Shown piece by piece: positions 17,332 through 26,148 of a DNA stretch of 28,929 nt. The stretch spans positions 1 through 28,929 of the forward strand of contig CAMOOR010000023.1 in assembly GCA_946621635.1 (NCBI GenBank), read 5' to 3'. This DNA comes from Colimorpha sp002372855. Lineage in GTDB: Bacteria > Bacteroidota > Bacteroidia > Bacteroidales > P3. Position 1 is the first letter of the stretch, and each line of letters opens with the position of its first letter. A program made the position numbers and the translations under genes. The notes beneath the pieces were generated by a model. That model worked only from the letters and a program-made list of their open reading frames with translations, did not search any database and was not told where the DNA came from.

Positions 17332-20292
17332 ATGAAGAAAAAGAATGTTTTCGGGACAATGGTACTGCTGTTGACGGCAGTACTGGCCGGCAGCACGGCA
17401 ATCGGACAGACGCAGTGGAGTCAGCAAGTGGCCTGTCCGGGTTGGAACAACCCGTCGAGTTTCACTCAAGGCGGGGCGTTGGTCAACAAGTATTCCGGGC
17501 AGGGCATCGGCATCAGCAGTTCGAACAAGCCGTGCCCCAACCCGTTGACGGGTACAACAGGGGCAAGCTCGTTTGGCACCACCTACACGGCGGCGCAATT
17601 GGCAGGCGTGCAAAGTGGCGGCTGCTCGTCCTCCCTGCCTAACAGTGCAAAGCAGTTCGTCATTGTGACCGACGTCAACGGCCACGACCCCAACACTGCA
17701 AACAATCTGCCATACGTGCCCACGCACTTCAATACCACTGACACCACTCCCGGCGCCATCAATACCAACATCACCAAGAGTATCCGTATTGGCGATGGGT
17801 GCTCGGCGGGCAGCTCCAACAGCGACTACAGCGGAGCGCAGCTGAACTACACCATGCGTGTCACCGAGGACAACGCCATGTTGTATATCTACTATGCCAT
17901 TGTGGCTGAGGCACCCACCCACAATCAAAGTGGCAACCCTACGTTCATCATCCGTACCATGAAGAAGAACAACGCGGGACAGTGGACTCAAATCAACGAT
18001 ACGTTGGCCTATTATATCAGTTCCTCTGTCAACGGCGTCACACAAGGTACTACGGGCGGAGAACATACCTGTCCGAATATGTCCAATGTGACGTTGGCCG
18101 CTAATGGGCAGACGGGATGGCATCAGGCCAGTTCCGGCTACAATGGCGTGGTCTACAAGGACTGGGAGAAAGTGTGTATCAACCTGAGCAACCATCTATA
18201 CGATACGCTGCAGATACAGGTGTTGATATACGACTGTATTTACAATGCCCACTATGCCTACGCATACATTGCCGGCGAATGCCGCCCGATGACCATCCAG
18301 ACGGCCGGATGTCCGCCAGGCCTTTCGACCGACGTCACCACGCTCACCGCCGCCACCAATATGCGTAACTATGTGTGGTATGCCTCGGAATGGGGAGTGG
18401 GCGAGCCTGCCAACGCCGCCAACTTCGGTCCGGGGGGCGATTTCAGCCACTACACGTGGCGGCAGCTGACACCGAACGAGAGCACCGACCACATCTACCA
18501 TGTGCAGGCCAGCGACTTCAGAGTCACGCGTCGTCTCTCTCCCGCGGGAGTGGCCCAGGCAGTTGATTCTATGGGCAACCAGCAGACCTTCCGTTGCAAG
18601 ATGACTTCGGCCCTCGACCCGAACAAGCCTTTCGATTCATACCTCTACGTCAATGTCCAGAACACCAAACCGACGATGGATGTCGACTCGCTCTTCATGT
18701 GCGACGGCACAGCCAAGCTGTGGAACCGCAGCTATGTGCCCGGCGACCCCACCCTGGTGGTGAACAGCCAGACGCAGTGGTCGTTCTACAACAACCCCTT
18801 CTGCGAGGGCACCGCCATTGATACCGTCACGGGCGACAGCGCGGAATATGTTTTCACCGACACGGAGCTGAAGGGAGTGCGTGTGCGTACCTTCACCACC
18901 GACCCCTCCTGCTATTCGGACGCCATCTATCGCATTCAGCCGCGAGAGCACCCCAATGCGCGTATGACGATTTCGGCCCATGTGCTTTGCGATGCCGATG
19001 AGACAACGATGATCGACTCCACCAGTGGCGACAACACGCGTATGTGGATATTTCGCAGTGCCATTGACACCGGCGACGTAATCCGGTATGACACGCTGCG
19101 CGGCGAAGGGGAGAACAACCGCTCCGTCACACGTCCGTTCACGCATGCGGTGGAGCCCATCAAGCTGGTGGTGAACAACGGTACCTACTTCGTCGACATG
19201 GTGACCGGCAACGGCGACACCGTCTGGTGCACCTCGACGGTGATGGACACGGTGTCGGTGTTCCTGCACCCGGAGCTGGAGGTGACGGGCGACACGGTGG
19301 TGTGCCAGGGCAGCCAGACCAACGCCACGGTGCGAGCCTTGGGCGTGGAGGGTTGTACCTATGAATGGTCGAGAACTTACGGCACGGTCACGGGCGGCCT
19401 GCCCTCGGGCCCGACCCTGTGTGTGACGCCTTACGCCGATACGGCGACGTACTTTGTGAAAGTGACCAGCCCGCAGGAATGCGTGGCATGGGACAGCATA
19501 CACGCCTATGTGGTGCGTCCGCAGCTGGAGATGCTGCCTGTGGACGGACGTATATGCCCCGGCGATGTGGCGACGCTGACGGGCCACGAGGCCGACCACT
19601 ATACGTGGAGCGCCTCGCCTGCCGACCCCTCGCTTGCCGGGCAGGAGAATTCTCCCCAGATCAGAGTATCGCCGTCGGTGACCACCGTGTACACCATGGT
19701 TGGCCACGGTACGAACAACTGCAACGCCACGCCGCTGACGAAGACCGTCACCATCGTGCCGCTGCCGGTGCCCAGTGTCAAGTTGACCCCCGGTTTCATC
19801 GACACCGACAATCCGAAGGTGGTGCTGCGTGACCAGTCGACCTATGGAGTGGCATCCTCGTGGCTGTTCAACAACGGCGAGGTGGCAACGGGGCGCGAGG
19901 TGAGCCACAGCTTCGACAACTGCATCGGTTTCGACTCGGTGCCGGTGACGCTGACAAGTTACAACTCCCTCAACTGCCCGACGGAGTATCCGTTCCAGAT
20001 ACCGGTGAATGTGTTCACGGTGTGGTTCCCGTCGGCCTTCACTCCCGGTTCGAGCGACGGCAACGACAAGTTCACCATACACACCATCAACGAGTACCAG
20101 TACTTCCACATCTATATTTACAACCGCCGGGGCGAGTTGGTCTATGACTCGGACGATGTGCACTTCGAATGGGACGGCACCTACAACGGTGACCCGTGCC
20201 CGCAGGGTGCCTACGTGTATATCTGCCGATTCCGCAAGCCCGGCACCACAACGCTGAGCTCGGTACAGGGCACGGTGACGATAATCCGCTGA
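17332..20292 (+). CDS. Secreted protein with Ig/PKD-like domains and a gliding-motility-type (T9SS type B) C-terminal domain
   Basis: A 986-residue protein. Residues 1-25 form a signal peptide (MKKKNVFG..., cleavage near AIGQ). Residues 26 to about 640 are rich in Thr, Asn and Tyr and match no domain I can name. Two Ig-like segments follow (about 649-725 and 727-805, each with a Cys pair and a C...W core), then a PKD-like segment (810-895, SSWLFNNGEVATGREVSHSF). The last 90 residues (897-986, VWFPSAFTPGSSDGNDKF to TIIR) are the type B T9SS sorting domain (CHU_C/gliding motility-associated). A surface adhesin or sheath protein is plausible but not shown. The ATG at 17332 is chosen from the signal peptide and promoter. 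Its stop overlaps the recQ start (TGATG), an unusual partner for a secreted protein. Confidence 0.85.
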   Translation: MKKKNVFGTMVLLLTAVLAGSTAIGQTQWSQQVACPGWNNPSSFTQGGALVNKYSGQGIGISSSNKPCPNPLTGTTGASSFGTTYTAAQLAGVQSGGCSSSLPNSAKQFVIVTDVNGHDPNTANNLPYVPTHFNTTDTTPGAINTNITKSIRIGDGCSAGSSNSDYSGAQLNYTMRVTEDNAMLYIYYAIVAEAPTHNQSGNPTFIIRTMKKNNAGQWTQINDTLAYYISSSVNGVTQGTTGGEHTCPNMSNVTLAANGQTGWHQASSGYNGVVYKDWEKVCINLSNHLYDTLQIQVLIYDCIYNAHYAYAYIAGECRPMTIQTAGCPPGLSTDVTTLTAATNMRNYVWYASEWGVGEPANAANFGPGGDFSHYTWRQLTPNESTDHIYHVQASDFRVTRRLSPAGVAQAVDSMGNQQTFRCKMTSALDPNKPFDSYLYVNVQNTKPTMDVDSLFMCDGTAKLWNRSYVPGDPTLVVNSQTQWSFYNNPFCEGTAIDTVTGDSAEYVFTDTELKGVRVRTFTTDPSCYSDAIYRIQPREHPNARMTISAHVLCDADETTMIDSTSGDNTRMWIFRSAIDTGDVIRYDTLRGEGENNRSVTRPFTHAVEPIKLVVNNGTYFVDMVTGNGDTVWCTSTVMDTVSVFLHPELEVTGDTVVCQGSQTNATVRALGVEGCTYEWSRTYGTVTGGLPSGPTLCVTPYADTATYFVKVTSPQECVAWDSIHAYVVRPQLEMLPVDGRICPGDVATLTGHEADHYTWSASPADPSLAGQENSPQIRVSPSVTTVYTMVGHGTNNCNATPLTKTVTIVPLPVPSVKLTPGFIDTDNPKVVLRDQSTYGVASSWLFNNGEVATGREVSHSFDNCIGFDSVPVTLTSYNSLNCPTEYPFQIPVNVFTVWFPSAFTPGSSDGNDKFTIHTINEYQYFHIYIYNRRGELVYDSDDVHFEWDGTYNGDPCPQGAYVYICRFRKPGTTTLSSVQGTVTIIR

Positions 20293-22178
20293 TGGACGAG
20301 AAACACAAACTTCTGAAAAAGCATTGGGGCTACGATACGTTCCGCCCCTTGCAGGAGGAAATCATAGAATCCGTGATGCAGGGCCACGACACGTTGGCCC
20401 TGCTTCCTACTGGTGGAGGCAAGTCGCTCTGCTACCAGTTGCCAGCGCTGATGCGCGAGGGGGTGTGCCTGGTGGTGTCGCCGCTGATAGCCCTCATGAA
20501 AGACCAGGTGCAGCAGCTGAACAACCGCAAGCTCAAGGCCTCGTGCATTGTGTCGGGCATGCAGGGCGAAGAGGTGTCGAACGTGTTGACCAATGCTATC
20601 AGCGGGACGCTGAAGTTTCTCTATGTGTCGCCCGAACGCCTGCGGCAGCGGCAGTTCATAGAGCATTTCAGACACATGAAGGTGGGCATGATTGCTGTGG
20701 ACGAGGCGCACTGCATTTCGCAGTGGGGCTACGATTTCCGTCCTCCTTACCTTCAGATTGCCGACATACGCCAGTATCACCCCGCAGCACCTGTCATTGC
20801 CCTCACGGCAACGGCTACGCCACGGGTGGCCGAGGATATCTGTTCGAAACTGCTGATGCACGACTGCCGCCGATTCCAGTCGAGTTTCGTGCGCGAAAAC
20901 CTGGCTTATATGGTATTGCACGACGGCGACAAGTTCAGCCGCCTGCTGCGAATAGTGAGAAGGGTGGGAGGGACCGGCATCGTCTACATGCGCAGCCGCA
21001 GCGGCACGCAGCATGTGGTCCGGTTCCTGGAGGAGTCGGGAGTGTCGGCGACATATTATCACGCCGGGCTCGACTCGCGCGAGCGCGACCATCGCCAGCA
21101 GCTCTGGATGTCCGGAGGGTGTCAGGTGATGGTGGCCACCAATGCTTTCGGCATGGGTATCGACAAGCCCGACGTGCGCTTCGTGGTGCACATGGACACT
21201 CCCGAATCGCTGGAGGCGTATTTCCAGGAGGCGGGCCGCGCGGGGCGGGACGGGAAGAAATCGTATGCCGTGCTGCTCTGCGACCCCTCCGACGAGGATC
21301 GCCTCCGGCACGACCTGGAGGTGGATTTCCCTTCGGTGAAACAAATCCGCAACGTCTACAGGGCCCTGTGCAACTATTACCGTGTCCCCGTGGGGGGCGG
21401 CGCCGACATACAGTTCAACTTCGACATCGAACAGATTTGCTTCAACTACAACTTTGCAGTGCGCGAGTTCTACAGCGCCTGCCATTTCCTGGAGAAGGAG
21501 GGCCTCATTTCCATTCCCACCATCGAGGATGCCTATTCGACAGTGTATATCCCCGGCTCGCGGGACGAGTTGTACCGTTTCCTGCTCAATCATCAGCGGC
21601 TTGGCGACCTGCTGCAGGGAATCATGCGGATGTATCCGGGACTGATGGATTGCGCCACATCCATCGACGAACACAAGATTGCCCGCAATCGCCGTATGGA
21701 GACATCGCAGGTTGTGAACGACCTAACACAGTTGCACGAAATGCACATCCTGCAGTACCGTCCCCGTCCGCACGGTCCGCAGATTGTCTTCACCAGCGAG
21801 CGCATCGACGAAAAGATGATTTGCCCCTCGGAGGCTAACTATTCGATGCTCAAAAGCTCGGCGCAGGAGCGTGTGGAGGCGGTGATAGGGTATCTGAATA
21901 ATGGGTCGGAATGCCGATGCCGCCAATTGGTGCGCTACTTTGGCGAGGTGGACAAGCACGACTGTGGCATGTGCGACGTGTGCCTTCGGCAAGGCGGGCA
22001 GGCGAAGGACGTCAGAGCAGAGGTGGAGCGGCAGCTGAGAAAAGGGGCTGTCGGGGTGCGGCAGTTGGTGCAGATGCTCGCATCGGATGGCTACGAGCAG
22101 GTTGGCGATGTTGTACGTGAGATGATTGACAGGGGAGAGGTTCGTCTTGACAACGATGCCCTGCTGCATTGGGTGTGA
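20292..22178 (+). CDS. recQ: ATP-dependent DNA helicase RecQ, short form without HRDC
   Basis: A 628-residue 3'-5' DNA helicase of recombination and repair. Motif I is TGGGKS at 40-45, motif II is DEAH at 137-140, and motif VI is QEAGRAGRDG. The zinc site fits the family exactly: Cys541, then Cys558, Cys561 and Cys564 (C-X16-C-X2-C-X2-C). A winged-helix-like tail (about 570-628) ends the protein. There is no C-terminal HRDC domain, unlike the E. coli enzyme; shorter RecQ forms are common in other phyla. The ATG at 20292 shares one base with the upstream TGA, so translation is likely coupled to the T9SS protein gene; in-frame codons upstream run inside that gene and were rejected. The gene converges on maf with a 4-base gap and no terminator. 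Confidence 0.93.
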   Translation: MDEKHKLLKKHWGYDTFRPLQEEIIESVMQGHDTLALLPTGGGKSLCYQLPALMREGVCLVVSPLIALMKDQVQQLNNRKLKASCIVSGMQGEEVSNVLTNAISGTLKFLYVSPERLRQRQFIEHFRHMKVGMIAVDEAHCISQWGYDFRPPYLQIADIRQYHPAAPVIALTATATPRVAEDICSKLLMHDCRRFQSSFVRENLAYMVLHDGDKFSRLLRIVRRVGGTGIVYMRSRSGTQHVVRFLEESGVSATYYHAGLDSRERDHRQQLWMSGGCQVMVATNAFGMGIDKPDVRFVVHMDTPESLEAYFQEAGRAGRDGKKSYAVLLCDPSDEDRLRHDLEVDFPSVKQIRNVYRALCNYYRVPVGGGADIQFNFDIEQICFNYNFAVREFYSACHFLEKEGLISIPTIEDAYSTVYIPGSRDELYRFLLNHQRLGDLLQGIMRMYPGLMDCATSIDEHKIARNRRMETSQVVNDLTQLHEMHILQYRPRPHGPQIVFTSERIDEKMICPSEANYSMLKSSAQERVEAVIGYLNNGSECRCRQLVRYFGEVDKHDCGMCDVCLRQGGQAKDVRAEVERQLRKGAVGVRQLVQMLASDGYEQVGDVVREMIDRGEVRLDNDALLHWV

Positions 22179-22182
22179 GGGT

Positions 22183-22761
22183 TCAACTCTTGGACATCAG
22201 GAGCTTCAGCTCCTCGAATAATCTGGCTACGGGGAGTCCCATGACGTTGTAGTAGCAACCCTCAATCCGGCTTACCCCCACCATGCCGATCCATTCTTGT
22301 ATGCCATAGGCGCCAGCCTTGTCATAGGGGCGGTAGTGGTCGATGTAGTACTCGATTTCTTTGTCCTCGAGCGGTCGGAAATGCACGGTGGTTTTTTCGG
22401 TAAAGGAATGGCATGATTCGTGGCGTGTGGTGAGTCCTACGCCGGTGTAGACCTCGTGGCTGCGTCCGCTGAGACTGTGGAGCATGGCCGAGGCTTCTTC
22501 GTGCGAGGCGGGCTTGCCGAGCACACGACCGCCCAGTACCACAACAGTGTCGGCTGTCACCAGCACTTCGTCGTCGGCCAGATGGGCCACAGGATAGCCT
22601 GCCAAGGCCTTGCGGCGGGCCAGATGTTCTGCCACACGGTCGGCAGGCACATCGGGACTGACGTGCTCGTCGACCTTGTTCTTCACTATCTCTATAGGAT
22701 ACCCCAGTTTGGCCAGCAGTTCTTGCCGACGGGGTGATTGGGAGGCAAGCAGCAACCTCAT
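22183..22761 (-). CDS. maf: Maf-family nucleotide pyrophosphatase
   Basis: A 192-residue house-cleaning enzyme that hydrolyses nucleoside triphosphates (dTTP, UTP or modified bases in this family) to monophosphates. The N-terminal signature is LLLASQSPRRQELLAKLGY, the central acidic motif is TADTVVVLGGRVLGKP, and the C-terminal half has YDKAGAYGIQEW and IEGCYYNVMGLP. The length is typical. The ATG at 22761 overlaps the stop of the MORN-repeat gene (ATGA), which fixes the start and suggests coupling; an in-frame start at 22821 would add 20 residues inside that gene. Last gene of the minus-strand operon. Confidence 0.92.
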   Translation of the reverse strand: MRLLLASQSPRRQELLAKLGYPIEIVKNKVDEHVSPDVPADRVAEHLARRKALAGYPVAHLADDEVLVTADTVVVLGGRVLGKPASHEEASAMLHSLSGRSHEVYTGVGLTTRHESCHSFTEKTTVHFRPLEDKEIEYYIDHYRPYDKAGAYGIQEWIGMVGVSRIEGCYYNVMGLPVARLFEELKLLMSKS

Positions 22762-23903
22762 TTGGTCTCTTTCCCTTCCTTGAATTTGGCTTTGTACACT
22801 TCGCGGCCGTTCTCGTACCATGTCCAGCGGCCGTCTTTCTCTCCATTCAGGAACTGGCCTTTCTCCACCAGGGCGCCAGCCTCGTTGTAGCGTTCATATT
22901 TTCCGTTGAGGCGGCCGTCCTGGAAGTTCTGGCGCAGCTCGACCTTCCCGTCGGGGTAAAAGCGCACTTCCTCGCCGTTCTTTTCGTTGTCGGAATAGTG
23001 GATAATGTAGCGGACGGAACCGTCGTCGTAGAGGCCGCGCCATTCGCCGACCATCTCGCCGTCGTCGAAGTCTCCGAAGTAGTCCACTTTGCCGTTCTCG
23101 TACCACGAGGTCCAGCGGCCGTCCTCTTTGCCGTTGGCATAGCTGCCTTCGTGCAGTTTGGCACCCGATTCATACCATGTGGTCCAGAGGCCTTCGCGTT
23201 GGCCGTTGTTGTAGTTGCCCGTGCGCCAGCGCTCGCCGGTCTCGTAGTAGTAGGTCCACTGGCCGATTTCCTTGCCTTTGGCATAGGTACCTTGAATACC
23301 GAGCTTGCCGTTGCTGCGCCAGTAGAAGGACCATTCGCCGTCCTGCTCGCCATCGACGAACTTGCCGCGCATGTCGACTTTGCCGTTGGGGAAATACCAT
23401 ACGGCGTCGCCCTGCAGGGCGTCGTTTTTGTATTGTCCGCTGAAACGCAGGGCGCCGTTGCGGTGCCACTGGAAGGTATTGCCTTCGCGTTTGCCGTTGA
23501 CGTAGGTGTATTCCTCCTCCTTCTGCCCGTTGTCGTGCCACGAGCGGTAGAGTCCTGTCTTCTTGCCGTTCTCCACGGCCACTTCGCTCTTCAGGTCGCC
23601 GTTGCGGTGCCACGAGCGGCTGGTGCCGGTGCCGTAGCATTCCTCGGCCATGCGGCTGCCGTCCTCGTAGTAGAGTGTCCACACGCCGACCTTATTGCCG
23701 TTTTCGTAGGTGCCTTCCTGCGAAATCTTCCCATTGGTGTACCACCATGTCCAGCTGCCGGTGCGGCGGTTCTGGTCGTTGAGGGTGCCCTGTACTGCGG
23801 GCTGGTTGCTGTTGGAGTATTTCTTTTGGTAGGGTGTTTGGGCGGTGGCCATCGTTTGGAGGCCTGCAAAAGAAATCAGTGCAAGGACAAGGATTCTTCT
23901 CAT
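22758..23903 (-). CDS. Secreted MORN-repeat protein
   Basis: A 381-residue protein with a signal peptide (1-21, ending TMATA) and then about 14 tandem MORN_2-type units of roughly 23 residues from residue 49 to the end. The unit consensus is G-x-W-x-x-Y-x-x-NG-x-x-x-x-x-G-x-Y-x-x-G-x-x. Such proteins are often annotated 'YwqK family antitoxin' by similarity, with little support for a toxin-antitoxin role; no toxin gene is adjacent. The repeats form an elongated beta sheet, probably in the periplasm or at the surface. It starts 24 bases after the DUF4270 gene and overlaps maf by four bases. Function unknown. Confidence 0.85.
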   Translation of the reverse strand: MRRILVLALISFAGLQTMATAQTPYQKKYSNSNQPAVQGTLNDQNRRTGSWTWWYTNGKISQEGTYENGNKVGVWTLYYEDGSRMAEECYGTGTSRSWHRNGDLKSEVAVENGKKTGLYRSWHDNGQKEEEYTYVNGKREGNTFQWHRNGALRFSGQYKNDALQGDAVWYFPNGKVDMRGKFVDGEQDGEWSFYWRSNGKLGIQGTYAKGKEIGQWTYYYETGERWRTGNYNNGQREGLWTTWYESGAKLHEGSYANGKEDGRWTSWYENGKVDYFGDFDDGEMVGEWRGLYDDGSVRYIIHYSDNEKNGEEVRFYPDGKVELRQNFQDGRLNGKYERYNEAGALVEKGQFLNGEKDGRWTWYENGREVYKAKFKEGKETK

Positions 23904-23927
23904 ATTCTTGAAAATGTTTTCTCGGTA

Positions 23928-25193
23928 TTATTCGGAATAGACAAATATGATTCTGGGTCGGTTGGCGGTGCCGGTGCCGTTGAAGATGGCTCGTTGTGCT
24001 GCATTGCGTCGCGAGTTGAGGAGCAGCAGCAGGCCGCGGTCTTCTCCCTGGCGCATCAGGCCTTGCAGGTGTTGGGTGACGCGCATGCGATAGTAGTTGC
24101 CGTCTTCGTGGTACGAGCCGTCGTATCCCGTCAGGGTGTAGAGGTCAATCAGGTCGTCGATGTAGGCGTCCGTGCTGTCCGCCAGTCTGCCGAGGGTGAT
24201 GATCTGGTCGGGATGCAGTGCCGGCGACTCGGGTGCCAGAGGCATGATGAGTTCGGCATGGTGTATCACCGCCCAGGGATGAGCCTCGTGGAAAGCCTGC
24301 AGGTCGCGGTTGAAACTCAGGCGCATCTGGTGCCCGCCCATGGGCTCGAGGAAGAGTCTCAGGGTTCCCGGCAGTTTGGGACGCCCGTTGAACAGGGTGC
24401 CTGAATAGTCGTGCTCGAAGTGGGTGAAATGTGCTGTGCCGGCACCCAGCAGGAAGGTGTAGAAGCCCACGGTGGTGTCGTTGCCGTTGGCGTAGTGGTA
24501 GTGGGCGCGCAGGCACGTGGCGGCCGACGAGAAATCGATGGTCACCATACCCTCGTCGCCCTCGTTGGTTATCCTTACACGCAGTCCCTTGGTCTGTTCG
24601 ATGAATTCCTCGGCCGTGGCAGTGCGGTAAATCACGTTGTAGAAGCTCGGTCTAAGCTTCAGGCTGATTACCGAATCCCGTTCGCCGACGGACACGTTGC
24701 CGTCAAAAAACACCTTGCTCGGCTGCGATGCCACAGGCAGCGTACTGGTGGCGTAGAAGGATGTGTCGCTCTTCAGGGCCTCGGCCAGCTGCACCACCTC
24801 GAAATGGAAGTTGTATGTACGGCTGGAGTCGGGGAAGAGTTGCGTTTTGGCCAGCGTCAGCACCACGGAGTCCATTACGAGCGAGTGGTCGAAGGCAATG
24901 TCGTTGGTGTTCGGCGGCAATGCTATCTGGGTGTAGAGCCACGAGCTCACCTTGCCGAAGGTGACGTCGTGGTAGTTGCCGATGATGCCGAACGAGTAGT
25001 TGCTCGTGAGCAGCGAGTCCTCGTATTCGGTCCATGCCGTGTCGGCGTAGAGTGTGTCGGTCTGTCCGTTGTAGAGTGTGGCGGTGTCCACAAGGTCTAT
25101 GCCCAGCGCCGACTCCTCGTCGGTGCAGGCCGTCTGGAATGCCATCAGTGCAACGGCCGCCAGTGCAAGTAAACCTTTGTTGATGATTTTCAT
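23928..25193 (-). CDS. DUF4270 family lipoprotein
   Basis: A 421-residue protein beginning MKIINKGLLALAAVALM, with Cys23 after FQTA as the likely lipidation site (position -3 is Gln, so the lipobox is not canonical). The pattern DEESALGIDLVD followed by SLLTSNYSFGIIGNYHDVTFGKVSSWLYTQ, and late VTQHLQGLMRQGEDRGLLLL, agrees with DUF4270 proteins, which occur in Bacteroidota next to a glycogen-synthase-like gene, as here. A surface or outer-membrane lipoprotein is likely; its function is unknown. Confidence 0.8.
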   Translation of the reverse strand: MKIINKGLLALAAVALMAFQTACTDEESALGIDLVDTATLYNGQTDTLYADTAWTEYEDSLLTSNYSFGIIGNYHDVTFGKVSSWLYTQIALPPNTNDIAFDHSLVMDSVVLTLAKTQLFPDSSRTYNFHFEVVQLAEALKSDTSFYATSTLPVASQPSKVFFDGNVSVGERDSVISLKLRPSFYNVIYRTATAEEFIEQTKGLRVRITNEGDEGMVTIDFSSAATCLRAHYHYANGNDTTVGFYTFLLGAGTAHFTHFEHDYSGTLFNGRPKLPGTLRLFLEPMGGHQMRLSFNRDLQAFHEAHPWAVIHHAELIMPLAPESPALHPDQIITLGRLADSTDAYIDDLIDLYTLTGYDGSYHEDGNYYRMRVTQHLQGLMRQGEDRGLLLLLNSRRNAAQRAIFNGTGTANRPRIIFVYSE

Positions 25194-25202
25194 AATGGTT
25201 GT

Positions 25203-26030
25203 TTAGTTCTCAAATTTGCTGCTGCCTACGATGCTGTCGTAGAACTTGTTGATGCGGGCAAAGAACTCGTCGCGGTCCTCGATGTAGTCGAGCACGTTGC
25301 GTTTGTTCTCCTTGGCGAAGGCCACCAGTTCGGGATGTGCGTTGGGCGACCCGATGACCACGCCCTGCGAGTAGGTGATGGCCGATTTCATAAGGCCCAG
25401 GTAGTCGGTCTGGCCGTAGAGGCGCAGGTCCTTGGCGGTGGCGCCGTCGGTCTTCATCTTGCGCTCCAGGTCGCCGCCGATGGGCCCCTCAAAGCGGTCG
25501 CCCGTCAGGGTGATGACCATCTTGGTGCCGCTGAAGAAGGCGTTCTCCTTGTTGATGCGGCGAAGGTAGAAGGGTATCATCGAGGCAAACCATCCGGTGA
25601 AGTGTATCAGGTGCGGCTGCCAGGCCAGCTTGCGCACGGCCTCCAGCGTGCCGCGTCCGAAGAAGAGCAACCGCTCGTCGGTGTCGGCGAAGGGGTGCCC
25701 CTGCTCGTCCAGAAGGCCTTTGCTGTTGATGAAATATTCTTCGTTGTCGATGAAGTAGACCTGCATGCGTGCCGATGGAATAGAGCCCACTTTAATGATG
25801 AGCTGGTGGTCGCAGTTGTTCACAATAAGATTCATTCCCGAAAGGCGTATCACTTCATGAAGTTGGTGCTTGCGGTCGTTCACTTCGCAGAACTTAGGCA
25901 TAAAAACCCTGATCTCGCGTCCTATCTCCTGTGTCTTTGCAGGCAAATAGCGCCCGAACAAGCTCTGTTCGTTTTCGGGTGAAAAAGGCGCAATTTCCTG
26001 ATTCACAAATAGTATTCTCCCTTTTGCCAT
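25203..26030 (-). CDS. Short GT5 glycogen/starch synthase-like protein
   Basis: A 275-residue protein resembling only the N-terminal Rossmann half of GT5 glycogen synthases, about half the length of GlgA. It starts GRILFVNQEIAPFSPEN, where classical GlgA has the ADP-glucose-binding KxGGL after the APF; that motif is absent. IHFTGWFASMIPFYLR corresponds to the usual HxHDW...P.YLK region with changed residues. Synthase activity is therefore doubtful. In Bacteroidota such short proteins sit before DUF4270, as here with a 9-base gap, so a role linked to envelope biogenesis is conceivable but unproven. First gene of the four-gene minus operon with its own promoter. Confidence 0.78.
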   Translation of the reverse strand: MAKGRILFVNQEIAPFSPENEQSLFGRYLPAKTQEIGREIRVFMPKFCEVNDRKHQLHEVIRLSGMNLIVNNCDHQLIIKVGSIPSARMQVYFIDNEEYFINSKGLLDEQGHPFADTDERLLFFGRGTLEAVRKLAWQPHLIHFTGWFASMIPFYLRRINKENAFFSGTKMVITLTGDRFEGPIGGDLERKMKTDGATAKDLRLYGQTDYLGLMKSAITYSQGVVIGSPNAHPELVAFAKENKRNVLDYIEDRDEFFARINKFYDSIVGSSKFEN

Positions 26031-26056
26031 AAAATTGTTTATATTATTATTAAATG

Positions 26057-26087
26057 CAAAGATACAAAAAAATCCTGATATGGCAAA
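26057..26087 (-). promoter_or_regulatory. Promoter of the GT5-DUF4270-MORN-maf operon
   Basis: On the minus strand TTTG (26087-26084), 19 bases, then TATCTTTG (26064-26057) followed by CA. A full match to the phylum consensus, 27 bases before the start codon. Confidence 0.82.
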
Positions 26088-26093
26088 ATCATT

Positions 26094-26124
26094 CTTGCCG
26101 TTTCAAAAAAAAGTTGTACTTTTG
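26094..26124 (+). promoter_or_regulatory. Promoter of recX and the DUF3078 gene
   Basis: CTTG (26094-26097), 19 bases with an A-tract and GTTG, then TACTTTTG (26117-26124) followed by CA. It is back to back with the minus-strand promoter. Confidence 0.75.
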
Positions 26125-26148
26125 CACTTTGTTTTATACCTTGCCACG

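Noticed and set aside
22758..23903. Toxin-antitoxin module (YwqK-like antitoxin)
   Set aside because: The MORN protein has a signal peptide and its neighbours are a lipoprotein and Maf; no toxin candidate is seen.
26035..26148. N-terminal extension of recX from an upstream ATG
   Set aside because: It would start upstream of the promoter at 26094-26124 and run through it.
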